Shown in pieces: positions 24,347-36,880 of a DNA stretch of 64,000 nucleotides. The stretch's first letter is position 1, and each line of letters starts with the position of its first letter. A model generated the notes under the pieces. The model did no database searches. It worked only from the letters and a program-made list of their open reading frames with translations, and had not been told where the DNA came from. The DNA lies in the NCBI RefSeq assembly GCF_963576545.1, contig NC_083651.1, positions 22,015,248 through 22,079,247 on the forward strand, given 5' to 3'. The stretch is from Limanda limanda. Lineage: Eukaryota > Chordata > Actinopteri > Pleuronectiformes > Pleuronectidae. Made by a program: the position numbers and the translations under genes.

Positions 24347-25799
24347 GTAATTTGCAGAATGTCAGTGTAGACCTTTGTCAAATGTCATATTGCACAGACC
24401 CTTTTTTTTTTTTTAAAACAATGTGCTCAAGGTATCAATGCTACTGTAAAGGGGTTGAGCATGTTTCCGTGTCAGAGGTCTGGTCACGCATCTGTCCACA
24501 GAATCATGGGTTCCATGAATGGACGCCAGATCCCACAGGTCATTCCAGAAGGTGGAGTAGTTGTACCTAGCGCATGTACAGTCGACAAATGTTGGGCTGC
24601 ACATGGACATCTGCATAGAGATGGGTGGATGATGACTGATGGACGCGGAAACGATAAATTCACCACAAGCCTCTCGTGTTTCACATGCAGGCAACAATGT
24701 CTACTGCCAATAAGGAAATGTAATCGAGATGGAATATTTATATCAGTGACTGCTATGGTCAGTTAATTTAATTTCAGAGTGTTAGCAGCACAGCAGCACT
24801 GTCGCACCAATAATCTGTTAAGTCCATGCATGCTTTTCTAAAGTGTCTTAAAAGACCACTGTGTCTTAAAATAAATCTTCCATCGAGAAAGACACTTCGC
24901 CATCACTGATGACTCACAAGAAGACAAAGGGGATTTGTTGAGTGAACACATTATACGTCATGGTTTTTTTTTAATGCATATTTTATAATAGCTTTCTGAA
25001 ACAATCATCAAATTAACCTTTAATCAAAGCTGTTTCATTAGCATAACGTTTCATATTTTCAATGCGTCACCCACCTCCTAATTTATGCAATAGAAACAAC
25101 ATTCCAACATAAAGACGACGTCTTGTTATATAATCCAGTTAGAGAAACATGTCTGGTGCCCAGAATACATGCTACACATCTGAGTGTGTGAAATTCATTA
25201 CATTACATTACATCCCAGATTGAGTTTTACAATGATTCTACCACTCATGATAAATACACTGTCCAAAACAGAGAGAAACAGACCTAAATCATGTGTTAAG
25301 TACAAAAATAAGTATCTGTTGTGTTGGCTGTAGCCATGTTGTACATTTACAATTAGTTGTTGGCAGAACTCGTCACCTAAGAGCTGAGAACCTTCAATAC
25401 GGACAACAAGGGCCTTTACACTACAACCTGAAAGCTATTACACATGTACACGTTTTCAATTTCGCTGTCCCCCCCATGTTTTGAATGTCTAAACAGTAGA
25501 TAGTGCTGTGTGCTTTGGCAACCGCGGCGCAGAAAGGGAGGGGAGGTGCTGAGCCTGACGGAGGGAGAGAGAGAGTGACAGCGCAGGAGAGGGATGTTGT
25601 AACAGCGGGAGAGAGAGGCAGTGTGTGTTTGAATCCTAAATTGTTTGTTGATAAGCGTCTTGCCGAGAGGAAGTTCGCTCGGGAAGGAGAGAGTACACGT
25701 AGAGACGAGAGCAGACGAAAGACAGGAAGAGAGCACATCTGTAGCTCGGCTCTCAGTCCCCAGGAGGGTGATAGGAGTGTGAGCAGATAAGATGCTTCC

Positions 25800-25826
25800 T
25801 GTGTGTGTGTGCGTGTGTGTGTGTAT
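25800..25826. repeat. Imperfect (GT)n microsatellite
   Basis: GT run with one GC and one AT interruption, continuing into 'gtgcatgcgtgcgt'. Confidence 0.85.
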
Positions 25827-28800
25827 GTGCATGCGTGCGTACAATTAGATGTCCTGAAGTATTCCGCGTGCCTCTGCTGCGTGTCATATCTGACTGCCTT
25901 GGAAAGGTTACACATTGTGTGTAGTAGTGCAGTGTGTATGTCTGAGTCAGTGTCATGGCAGTGGCGGAGCTCCCGGTGTGTTAGCGCTGTGCTAAAAGGG
26001 CAACATGACCTTGTCCCTGTCATGAGTAAATGTGCATGAAAACGCCCCGGGGAGCGACTTAAGGGTGCATTGTTCAGGTCAGTGCCCACCATCTCCAGCC
26101 CGGGATCTCTGTGGGATGAGCCGTCCCCTCTCGCTGACAGTGTCATTAATATATTTCAAGGAGTAGAAAACACAGCATATGCTGTTCCGCACAGGGGTCT
26201 CTGGTGGCATACGCTCTTTTGATGGCGTTCATAAAGACCCAGAGCCCAAAGCTAGAAAAAAGAGTATGAAACCGATAAAATCCCACTAGCAGGGAAGCTC
26301 TGTTGCCTGGGAAGCAATGAACTGTTATTGAATAGTAGAGTATTGTTATGATCCGAGTCGTTCAGCCGCGGTCCTTGAGATTCAGAGGATTTCTTGCTCT
26401 TATATTGAACGCGCGCTTACACGAGACGTCTCCCGACATCAGAATAAACTGTGATCCGTTTCTAATGCAAAGGCCCGCGGGATCCGGCTCTTCAGGTGGA
26501 GGAGCCGGGCGGCCGAGATGCTTGTGCTGCCCCAGCTTTGCTCTCTGGAAAATTACAAATTTAAATTGCTTTAGAGTGGCTTTATGTGCTTTTCACAGTC
26601 CTTCCATGTTATCTCGGCCTATCACATTTTGCAGCTACGGGGGGAAATGAATTCAACACGAGAGGTTACTGGATAGAATTTGTTTGCCAAGCTTCACCTA
26701 GGAGCCGCTTTGCTGGAGTGTCGGGGTATTTCTCAACAACAGTGTGATGAAAATCATTGGAAAGCTCTTGTTTCCCTGAAATAAACCCCGGTATGACCAA
26801 GAAACCTTTCAATTATTAATATCCACGGGGGCATGCCCACACCAAGTTGTGTTATTTTTGCGGTTTGGATGTGAGCAGCACTAAGTGGTCTGGGCAACCC
26901 TGCAATCGATTCCAGCATCTCTTCGCTCCTCGAGATCTCACCGGAGCAGCGACGCTCGGATCTGGCTCCCGAGCCGGTGCCTCACGCCAGCGGGGGGGGG
27001 GGGGTTGTAATTTGTAGCTCGGCCATTCCGGGGTCGGAAAGTTGCACCAGTGAAGGGAAAGAATGCAGGACCCTTTTGCCAATTGACTGAGCTGTGGTGA
27101 AATGCGACTCTAAAGTGCTTGAGCCTTTTTTTATTCTATAATGTTTTTTATAACTTATATATTTTTAAGGAGAGAGACTGCCCATCAAGAACATGGGATT
27201 TCCACTCAACCTTCAATGAATAAATTAATGTTTCATCAAACATCCAGCTTCCAGTGTTTTTGACGAGGGAAAAAGAATGAAACTTGAGGCAAATAAGGTA
27301 ATTGATCAGGAAACATCTCAAGATGCATTAAGGGAGAGGAAAGTGCCTTGCTGAAAGCTGGCATGCACGGCGAAGTTGTAATCCAGTGTTTTAAGATGTC
27401 ACTCAGTGGAAAGTGAATCAGTCAATTTCAGTTTGTCGATATTTAGCGCCCCCACGGAGGTTTTGTCTGGGTAAAGTGGATGAGAAGTTACACCTCCAAA
27501 AAAAGTACTTGAAGCTCAAAATACAGGTTTTACTTGTCATGAATCTTTATTTTACTTTGCAGCAGCTGAGTCAAACTCCTGCAGATTAAGCTGGACTCAT
27601 TCGTCTAGGAACATAATAAGGCGGCTAGATATCATCCATAATGCAAAGCTTTATAAAAAACAAACATGAACGTCTCTGGAAATGTAAGAACAACTGCGAT
27701 CGGTCCGCTCGGTTTCACATGTCATGTCCGTGTCTATGAGTGTCCCGACAATCACACACAACTCGAAGTCCTCCTGCTGCGAGCAGCTTAATGCTCGTGC
27801 ACAACGTCTCACCTGTCTGTGCAGAAATTTCTGTAAAACTAACTGTTCAATATTCATCAGCTGCGACTGCAACATAACAGGCAACGACCGAAATACTCAT
27901 TGGCCATTATAAATGCTCACAACAGCCACTTGCCTCGACGACAGTATAAACCAGACTTTAGCTGCTGCACTTAAATCTTCAGACCTTCCTTCAGATGAAA
28001 CTGTAACAGGTGTTTAACCTGTGTGACTATTCTCAGCTGATATCATCATATTATATATATGGTATGGTTGCAGCTCTAAAAGCTATATTCTCATTAATCA
28101 ATATCTTTATCTTTTATGCCAAACATGTGCAAAGTTGGTGCAGCTTTAGATCTAATTAATGGATTCGCAGGATCTGTATGTATTTACAAAAAATAATGAA
28201 TGTGGACATTTAAACAGTGTTCCACAATAATTACCTAGACTAGACTGTGTCAGTCTGCCATCCTCTAATTTGTCGGAAACACAGTTGCACATTTAGCATT
28301 TAGATCTTTAACTAAAGTTTATACCATCCATGCAGATAGATGAACCTCATAGTTTCAACTGCATTTGTGTGCGTAGCTACAAGTAGCACGATGCAGTTGT
28401 CTCTTTAACATTAGAACTTGACTTTCAACCTGTCACGTGGAATCTGTTGCACATGAGAGCGACGGTCACCCCCCACTACTGCCAAAGATTGAATGGATTC
28501 TGTGGAAAATACTGTGGACAAATGTCATATCTGTAGTTCTATGCAGAAATGCATTCCAGATCGACTTCGAACGAGTCAGGTTTAGTCAGGAAGCTACAGA
28601 GAAGATACATGGAATTACTTCACATCTTGACTCTGTTGCTGAGGCTTTGATCCGACACACACGCAAACAAAAAATTAAGACTTTAGCGGCTTAACATCTG
28701 GACGTATTTTTCATTCAATTCACAGTCATCAGATTTGATTAACTCGTCCACTAAGCCTCCGGGCTTGATTTTAATCATGTTACATCTAAATTGCATCATA

Positions 28801-30699
28801 GTATAAGCCATATGCGTGTCCTGTACTTATCTTTTTATATGTATATGTAACCTATATGTCAGTGCACATACAGCATGCTTTAAATGCTCACAAACTTGTG
28901 TAAACCCTAATCACTACATAGCTTTTTGGATAAATTGTGTGACGTGATTTAAACACCTTGAAACCACACAGTGTTATTCTTAACTATTCACTCACCATGC
29001 ATGCTCTCAGTTTTACGAATATAAGGTCTGAAGAATGAATGTGGGTTGAAATCAGTGGTTACGATGGGCATTTCATTTCCACCACTACAGAGGTGTTCAT
29101 CCGGTGTGGAGCCGCCCCCCCCCCCACCTCAGCAGGTAGACGATCACTTATCCGTAGAAACAGCAGCGGCAGTGGTAAAACAGTGAGAGTCAGTAATTGG
29201 AGTGAAAAGTTCTTATAAGCTACTGGTAACTTTATACCGGTAGCTTTAATTTATCCACTTTTTCCCCTGAAAAACACCTTCTCCTTGTCTGTGTAGTTTT
29301 CTCATTATCCCACCTCCCCTCCCTTGTTGCTCCTTGTCTACATTTTCTTTGCTCCTTTATTAATTTAGTAGTTTGTCTCCTTAATAAATGACTCCTGGGC
29401 ACGTTATTTCTTTAAGATATTTGTTTTATGAAGTAAAACTGAGAATATTGTGCAGTTAAGTTGCTTTTCCTTAGTGTTTTGTTTTTTGTTGAAAATGAAG
29501 ACAAAGAAAAGGTTGCTGCAAGTGAATGATTCTTTTTTTGGCATGTGCTGCAAATTGATCTGAAACACTCGGTGGATGCTGAAACAAATCAGCAAAAAAC
29601 ACTGGTCTAGACAATTATCTCTATATATTTCAGTATAAGGAAGTAATCTTACCACAATAAAATCAGTCTTCTGCTTCAAACTGTTGAAGGTGGATGCTGG
29701 TGGATCCCTGATCCCACATACTGTAGGTAGTTGTCGTGCCTCGGACACATGTTCATTTCGACATATGCAACTTACCCTAGATATCATGCATTCCTACTGG
29801 AATTTCAGACTTGGTGCTGGGATTTTTATGGGTACATGTAGTTAAACGATAACTAATGTCTCAAGCAACTTTTCCTTTCACTAGGGGTTTTTAGGTCAAT
29901 CATTTTCAGTTTTTAGTTATGTAGTTTGATCATTTAGATGCACTGATGAATATTCAGCAACGTATTGACATTCCCCCCCTTTGCTTTAATTTTGTTTTTT
30001 ATATCCCGCTCACGATACGAGCAGTGCAAACTGTAAACTAGCACAGTAAACTTTGTCTTATCGTAATTTTGGGGTTAGGGTTATGCAATAAACACCGGAC
30101 TTGATGTTAACACTGACACTTTAATAACTTTGCAGGATATATAAGCAGCAGCCAGTGAAAAAGAGATGTTAAAGGTTTCGAGTCGACAACTGCAGGAAAA
30201 ACCATTTACCAAAGTGACATCCAAAATATAGAATTTTATGTTGTGCCTCTTCTGCGGAAAGAGTCTCAGCCAAAGCTGCTGGGTCGATACAGCGGACAGC
30301 TCCTGGTGCTGAAATTGAGTGTCACACACGAGCATTCGGTCCGCATCTCATCCACTGCTCACTGGATTCCTCACAAGGAAAAGTCAAAAGATAAAACGCA
30401 TAGGCAGTTGTATTAAGACCATTCTTTTAACTTATTAATTATATCTATATAGAAAAATGTGTGTTTTCAGTATTTACCTACATGAGGATAACATGATTAG
30501 GAAGTCTATAGTTAATGGGAGACCTAATTAAGTCATCATAGAGGTAATGTCCAATAAAGTTCTAAGTATATTGCAGCAGGTATAATCAGGGGATCGGCGA
30601 ACACACAAGAAACATTATCAAAGCTGACTTATTACTTACTGAAAAAATCATTGTAGTAGCAGTGTCTATTGGGATGTCAGCCCGTCTGTGTTGTCTCAC

Positions 30700-30990
30700 C
30701 TGCAGCAGGCACACACAAGTGAGATCACATTTCACCTGCTGAAGGAAAATGGAGATCGAGCCTTTGCCTCAAAACTGTGGAACAGTCGGCCCTCCAGATC
30801 AGGACCTTAACAACTGGACAGTTTTATTTATGTGATTAAATTTAATTATTCAATGTCTTGCTGTTGTCTTCTTGGCTGATTGTTTAATCTTATATTTTTG
30901 TATCTCCCCTGTTTTACTTGTACAGCACTTTGGGCAATGTCTGTTGTTTTGGGACATGCTTTTCAAATTAATTGACTTGACTTAATAAAT
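30700..30990 (+). repeat. LINE 3' fragment with KLWNS motif
   Basis: The + strand reads FASKLWNSRPSRSG followed by a stop-containing tail. KLWNSLP is a hallmark of the C-terminus of fish non-LTR retrotransposons of the L2/Rex group. A 3' UTR-like sequence with 'gtacagcactttgggcaa' and 'gcttttcaaattaa' follows. It is a dead fragment. Confidence 0.55.
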
Positions 30991-31010
30991 ATAAGATTTA
31001 GAAGAAGCTC

Positions 31011-31050
31011 ATACATGCAAACCTCACACAGAAGGACCTGGTTGGTGGAA
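31011..31050 (-). repeat. tRNA-headed SINE-like fragment, second copy
   Basis: 'catgcaaacctcacacagaa' is the same complement-strand block as at 1448-1500, directly after the LINE-like fragment. Confidence 0.4.
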
Positions 31051-31223
31051 GAGTCAGTGGTGACCATTAAGCCACTGTGATGCTCACACAGTTAAATGAA
31101 TGCATCATGATGCTTTATTTCAGTGATTGGCTGACAAGGGGTCGAACTGGTTTTGTGCAGGAATATCAGTGGCTTCTCTGACAACCTTTTCTGTTCCCTT
31201 ACTTGGCTCTTTCTTCCTGGCAG

Positions 31224-31424
31224 GTTTCCGACAGAGGAGGAGAGAGGTTTCGTGGGAGTCCAGCAGTTCTCCAGACACCTGTCCTCACCTGGTCGAGTCC
31301 GTCCCCTGCGAGGACCCTGCCTGCTACCTGTGGCAGGTCCAACAAGAGGGAAGCTGCGTTCTCAAGGAACAGCCCTGTGGTCCGGGAACTGCCGTCCAGA
31401 ATGTGACCTGTGTCAGCTCTGAAG
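31224..31424 (+). CDS. thsd7b: thsd7b exon E5: end of one repeat, start of the next (HLVESVPCEDP)
   Basis: The acceptor TCCTGGCAG precedes 31224; the donor GTACTG follows 31424. The exon has 201 nt and is phase 1 at both ends. The translation starts FRQRRREVSWESS, then CPHLVESVPCEDPACY, which is nearly the same as human THSD7B (CPHLVESVPCEDPMCY). It continues LWQVQQEGSCVLKEQPCGPGTAVQNVTCVSSEG, matching the next module with its cysteine pattern and an NVT sequon. The CPHLVESVPCEDP block is one of the best points in favour of 7B over 7A (which, as I recall, has CPHLLEAIPCEEP). Several longer open frames overlap this exon on both strands and are shadows. Confidence 0.95.
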
Positions 31425-34400
31425 GTACTGTGCTGGTTTAGGATTTTAAAGGAGAAGTTCATCTCTGATTTTCTTGGGTTTTCATTTAAGCCTCCAAGTT
31501 TCTCATTTTATTATAAGTGGTTTAAAAACATTTTTGGTTTTTCATGAAGTCCAGAATGGCAAGATGGGGCTTTGGCCTTGGTGGAGGAATGTGCACTTAG
31601 GGCGGCCTTCTAATTTTCTTAGTTTTCTTAGTTAAATAAAACCAAACAAGATAATGAAAAGCATAAACTGTAATTCAACAATTTATAAATCTCATAAAAG
31701 GACCAGCAGTTGCACATTGTTCATGAATAGTTCATAAATCACTTAACAATGAAAGAAAAATTGGTGAATTGATTTTTAAAACTAGTCAGTGTCTGCACTG
31801 ATCTAAATAACAGCTATGATTATTTGTAATTCGTCAATACATGTATTAGTATGGATTGATTCATTTCTTCTTTTCATAATTTTAATATGGTAATAACCAT
31901 GAAGTGCAACACTTATTCACAGACGTAATTAGATCCGAGCTTCAACACGCAGTAAAATTCATCAAGGCTGTAACAGAGCCACCAGCGCTGTGGTCTAGAC
32001 ACATAATGTTATCGATTGCTTTGTGATGCATGAACTATCAGGTGGAATGTGATCCATTGTGCTCGGCCATATCATTATGTCGGGTGATAGTACCATTATT
32101 GTTAACATGCATTATTCATGAGGGACCATCACCTAGATTATGGGCACAGAAAACACTGACCTGATTAAAAGTCAGAATCGCAGCTTCCTACCCGAACATT
32201 AATTGCTCATTTCCATAGATTAGAAACCTAATTGCATCCTTTTTTGCCTGTGTTTTATTATCCTGTCACAATGGATCATGTGTCTGTTTATCAGGAAGGC
32301 AGAAGAGGGTCTAAATATATTAACCAGCTGGAGAGTCTAATGAGTTTTGACAGGACAAGTAAAAATATGAGCTTTGGCTGGTTTGAGGCTTCAGTCTCAC
32401 GGAATGATTTGTGGCCGAAGATGTTCGATGCGGCCTCCTTAATTGGCTTATACCATGTTGGGTTATTAAAGCATGTGCAACTAACAATGTGAGTTGCTAA
32501 GTGAAGCAAGAAGGTGTTTGTTTTCACACTGCAGACTGGGAAAGCAGCGATATATACTGACTTTACTCACAGTGAATGCTGGTATGATTCATTCTGATAC
32601 CGTGTGCTTAAAACAGTTGTCATCAGGATACATGAATTATTCCCTGGAAAATCTGTCAAACTGTCCAAAAACCCAAAGTGGAAAAACATGTTTTGCCCAA
32701 TGTCCTGTCCTTTCAGTAGTTTTAACGTAATCGTGCTGGCAAACTAACACACAGAGGGGAAAAAAGAATCTCCACTGCAGAAGAAGTGTACCATTATTTT
32801 GCCAGTAATATATACAGAAAGAAAATGCAAAAATGTGAATACAAACATTATAATTGCTGTGTAATATCCAAAAAGTCCTCCAGCCTTGATTCCAGCAAGT
32901 GCTTACAGCCATTGAGGTCACTTGTCCGTAACCCTTGAATATGACTCATAGATCTTTTGTGAATTTTGTCCAAGGCTTGAACTCTGGCAGCCTGCAGCCG
33001 GAAAACAGCAACACCACAATCCTCCTGCATTCCATTTTATCAACTTATCTCTATCACTTATCAACTAAAATAAGTGCTTTCATAACTAGGTATTTAAGTA
33101 AATACACCCTTCCAGTAAGACAACCGCTTGATATTAATTTTACCGTCTAATTTCTTACACAATGATCATTTGGCAAAATAGAAATCCCCCCCTTGTCATC
33201 CCCATATAAATCCCTTACTGGGTTTATTAGAACTTTAATCGTCGCGTGAACAGTTCTGTTTTACTTCCTTCATTACTCTTGTCATTACCAGTGAGGCAGC
33301 TTGAGGTCACACATCAATAAAATGTAACTTTGGGTCATAACAAGCTGTTTGCATAAGATCTTTTATTTTAGAGGACAGCCAAGAAAACACTGCTGACAGT
33401 CGTAAATTAACTGTTCACATAAAAGCATCATCAACGCGCTGATTAAACACATGAAGACATAAAGAGCCGCTGTTCATTATTGTTTAGAAGAAATGAATGG
33501 TGGACACATTGAAAAACAGGTAATTACAGTGACAGAATACTTCCGCTGCTCAGTTTGTTATGTTTCGTGCAAACATCTCAGTGACCCCCTCTCTGATCGT
33601 GGCAGGTTTAGCTCCACACAGAAGATGTTTTCAGCGGCTCTTCCCGTGGAGCTTGACATGTGAGTTTGCTGGACCTTGGAGAGAGCAGCCGCTGCATGCC
33701 AGTCTCTCTGCACATCCAGTTCCACCGCATTCCAGCTCTCTTTCCCAGCTGTTACACCAGAGAAATGATGGGCACTTTGTCTGCAGTAATGAATCTGTTG
33801 GAAGAAAGGCGAGAAGACATGCTTCCTCTCTGGAAGACATAAATTCCAAAGCTTTTGCTAGTCGTGAAAAACACTGCGGATTAATTGTACTTCAAGTCTT
33901 TCAAGGTCAAGGTTTAGTCCGAGCCTCCGCACGGAGAACACTGGAAAAAGAAAACAGTGAACTACCTGCATGTTAACCTGACCTTCTCCCGCTCTCTCTT
34001 CTTATCGGTTGTCTCTCGGGTGAACGAGGGATATAAAAAGACAAATAAAGAAACCACAGATCTAATTCACTACTAAAACCACTTCACATTATCTCAGCAT
34101 TATTCACAGATAAAAGGTCCAGATCCATCTGGAGCCATTCCAGCCCGCTCAGATATTCTGTCTGAAGAAGCCGGATGTGTCAGCTGCTAATTTGCTCTAA
34201 CACTTTATCTTCAGGGGCGGTGTTGAAGTGGGACCATTCTGTAAGGGCTATTTTGAGAAAGGGAATAAAGAAAATAATGATAAAGAACTGTTTTACTTCA
34301 TTCATAATGGATTTATAAGATTAAACAAAAAAAATCAATCGGATAACATCTGTTTTCATTTGAGGACACACAATCGCACGTCGACGGTTATAATTACACT

Positions 34401-34429
34401 TTTGATTTCATAATTTGAGTGAAGTCACT

Positions 34430-34490
34430 AATTACCTCCGCCAAGGAGCTTATGTTTTCATTAGTGTTTGTTTGTTTGTATGTTAAGCCC
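34430..34490 (+). repeat. Dispersed repeat family R2, short fragment
   Basis: 'acctccgccaaggagctta' followed by 'tgttttcatta' and 'gtttgtttgtttg' matches the first 60 bp of the longer copy at 36665. Confidence 0.55.
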
Positions 34491-35878
34491 CTTTTCTCAC
34501 CAGTTAAAAAACCCACTAACACCCACCAACATCTGGCTTTTGTCTGCAATGAGAATAAATACAAATAGCATTCACCTCTGGGTTAAACAGCTCTGCAGTA
34601 GACACACTTTCTTAAACATTGAGAGAGATTTTTTTGACGATTTAACCAATTTCCCTGGGAATCATTTATAATTGTAGATGGGAAAAATCGGTCACATTCA
34701 CACAACTGATTTCTGTAAGTAGGTTTGATTTAGTGCAGATTCAATACATTAACATGGACTGTGTCGGGCCTTGTGCTATTCTAGTTCACAAATATATGAC
34801 CTTGTATCAGGACGTAGGTTAAAGACTGAATTCTAACAATAGTTAAACAAATTAAAACCTCTTCAGTGAATGTTTCCAAACCAACACCTCTAATTACAGT
34901 TAGACACATTTTGCCCTAGAGGTGGATTGTTAATGTTTTTATGTGACACGTCTTTGGTTTCCTGCTGTGTCGTTCCTGTGAAGAGCTCTCACTCATAAAT
35001 CTCAGCACTTCTGCAGGAGGAGCAGTCATAGTCTGAGCTGCAGGAACTTTTCTGTGTATGTTGAGAGAATAGAACCTTCGAACATACATTTCCTGATTTC
35101 AATCATTTTCACTTTACTCAGAGTTCAGACTGAGTGTGGGAGAGAGATGAGAGGTAGGAGTGACACATCCACAGAGATAAAAGCATTGTTTACAATAAGC
35201 AGGAAGCTTCTCTGATATTTGAAGATGTGTGTATTTTTTTGTTTTAAGTAGCGGCAGCTTGTCTTGTAATCATATAGAGACATCGATACACAAAGTTCAT
35301 GTTTATTTTAAGCAGCTAATAAAAGACGTGGGAGCTAAAGTTCAGAGTAATTTATGTTGAACAGATACATTTCCACAGAGAGTGAAAAAGAGAGAATCTG
35401 TTTCTTATCCAGCTCGTCCTCGCTCGTCTGGCCTCGGCATGTTCGTACCAAGACTTTTATAAATTGGTCAATCAGTACCTATTGTCCTCGGCTGGTTTCT
35501 GCAGTGTCCCTTTTCCAAGCAGAAGGTCTTTCTCATACAACTGAAACCTTCGGGAACCCGCAAGCAAAATCCTCTTGAGCACTTGAACCTTCAGACCTTC
35601 AGACATCATTTACAGATTTGGACCTTACCCTCTGAAATAATAAGCTTCACTGCGTAGGAACATCTGGATCAGTCAAAAGTTCACCCTTTTCAAACCCGGC
35701 TGTTTCTTAACTGAATATTTTGAGTTCAAACCTCTGAAAAGGCGCCTTTTTGTCCATTATCGTTTACAGTGAAAGTTCCCTGCTCTTGTTGACTGCTGAT
35801 TGCTGAAGCCTGTGGAAAGGTCAGCTATGCTCAGGCTTTTCTTTAGCTCACCATATGAAGGTGCTGCACCATCAGGGG

Positions 35879-36603
35879 CAGAGGTGTGAAAAGTATTCAC
35901 ATTCATTACTCAAGTAGAAGTATAGATACTAGGGTTTAAAAATACTTTTGTAGAAGTTGAAGTATCAACTCAAGCTTTTTACTTAAGTAAAAGTGTAAAC
36001 GTACTGGTTTCAAAACTACTTAAAGTATAAAAGTAAAAGTAATGTAAGGGAAACATTTTTTCCATTAAGGACAAACTCTTAAGCGGCGTCTCAGGGGCCT
36101 ATAGTGCACTACCCCCCCTCCTCCAAAAAACACATTTTTCTAAAGGCCATTATGACTATAATGTTATATTAAAATGTTATGTTGAAAAATGTGGGATGCA
36201 CTAGGCTACCCGTTTGAACTGCAAATATGCCCATTGAAAATTATAACATTTTATTACAATGCAAATACATATATTGTTTGAAGAGACCTTTGGACTCAAC
36301 ACTACCAATAATCAAACATGACTATGTAGAGGAAATAAAAGTCGTAACAAGGTCGTGTTGCCTTTTTTTGTGTGTGTTTTTGAAAGATGACAAACCGGAA
36401 TGAAAACAAGCCAAAATTAAATAGGAGTAACGAGGCTATTTTTTAAATGTAAGGAGTAGAAAGTACAGATATTTGCGTGAAAATGTAAGAAGTAGAAGTA
36501 AAAATTCGTCTGAAAAATAAATACTCCAGTAAAGTATAGATACCCAACATTTCTACTTAAGTAAGGTAACGAAGTATTTTTACTTCGTTACTTTACACCT
36601 CTG
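35879..36603. mobile_element. hAT-type non-autonomous element, 725 bp, with 8-bp TSD
   Basis: The left terminus reads CAGAGGTGTGAAAAGTA and the right terminus, complemented, CAGAGGTGTAAAGTAACG, so the terminal inverted repeats match over the first 9 bases and again after one indel. The flanks are ATCAGGGG at 35871-35878 and ATCAGGGG at 36604-36611, a perfect 8-bp target-site duplication, as hAT transposases make. The interior is full of AAGTAAAAGT-like subterminal motifs, with no transposase frame. A short stretch like 18S rRNA lies inside (36311-36353). Confidence 0.9.
36311..36353 (+). other. 18S rRNA 3'-end-like segment inside the hAT-type element
   Basis: Forty-three bases starting 'atcaaacatgactatgtaga' and ending 'aaaagtcgtaacaaggt' match the near-universal 3' end of eukaryotic 18S rRNA, as I remember it, at about 40 of 43 positions. 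The differences are A for T, G for C and A for G. The sequence outside this stretch does not continue the match. Confidence 0.75.
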
Positions 36604-36664
36604 ATCAGGGGAATGCTTTTATGTTAGAGGCTGAAGAATAGCTGATATCTCTTTTATGATTTAG

Positions 36665-36880
36665 TTTATTACTTCCACCAAAGAGGTTAAGTTTTCACCC
36701 TTGTCCCTCCGTGGTGATTTGTTTGTCTGAGAGCAGGATAACACAAAAGCTGCTGGATGGATTACCATGCAACTTGGTGGAATGATGTGATATAGGTCAG
36801 GGGAGGAGAACCCATTATATTGTGGTGGAGATCCTGACAAGATCCAGGATTGTTTTCCCCCAGAATTTTACAAATGTGTG
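36665..36880 (+). repeat. Dispersed repeat family R2, long copy
   Basis: Contains 'cttccaccaaagaggttaag', 'gctgctggatggattacca', 'acttggtggaatgatg' and 'gaacccatta', in the same order as the complement of 21675-21815. It begins about 60 bp after the hAT-type element. Confidence 0.6.

Larger units (their letters stand above)
24347..31223 (+). other. thsd7b: thsd7b intron E4-E5 (6877 bp)
   Basis: GT-AG intron, phase 1. It contains a purine-rich stretch (25530-25760), a GT repeat (25800-25826), two CpG-richer patches (26340-26530 and 26915-27040, the latter with 13 G at 26992-27004), and a LINE-like fragment near its 3' end (30700-30990). A 241-codon minus-strand open frame at 25421-26146 is repetitive and not credible as a gene. 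Confidence 0.9.

Noticed and set aside
25421..26146. 241-codon open frame on the minus strand
   Set aside because: Composition follows GT repeats and purine-rich DNA (THTHTRTHT, serine/leucine runs). No domain, no splice or promoter context; it lies inside a thsd7b intron.
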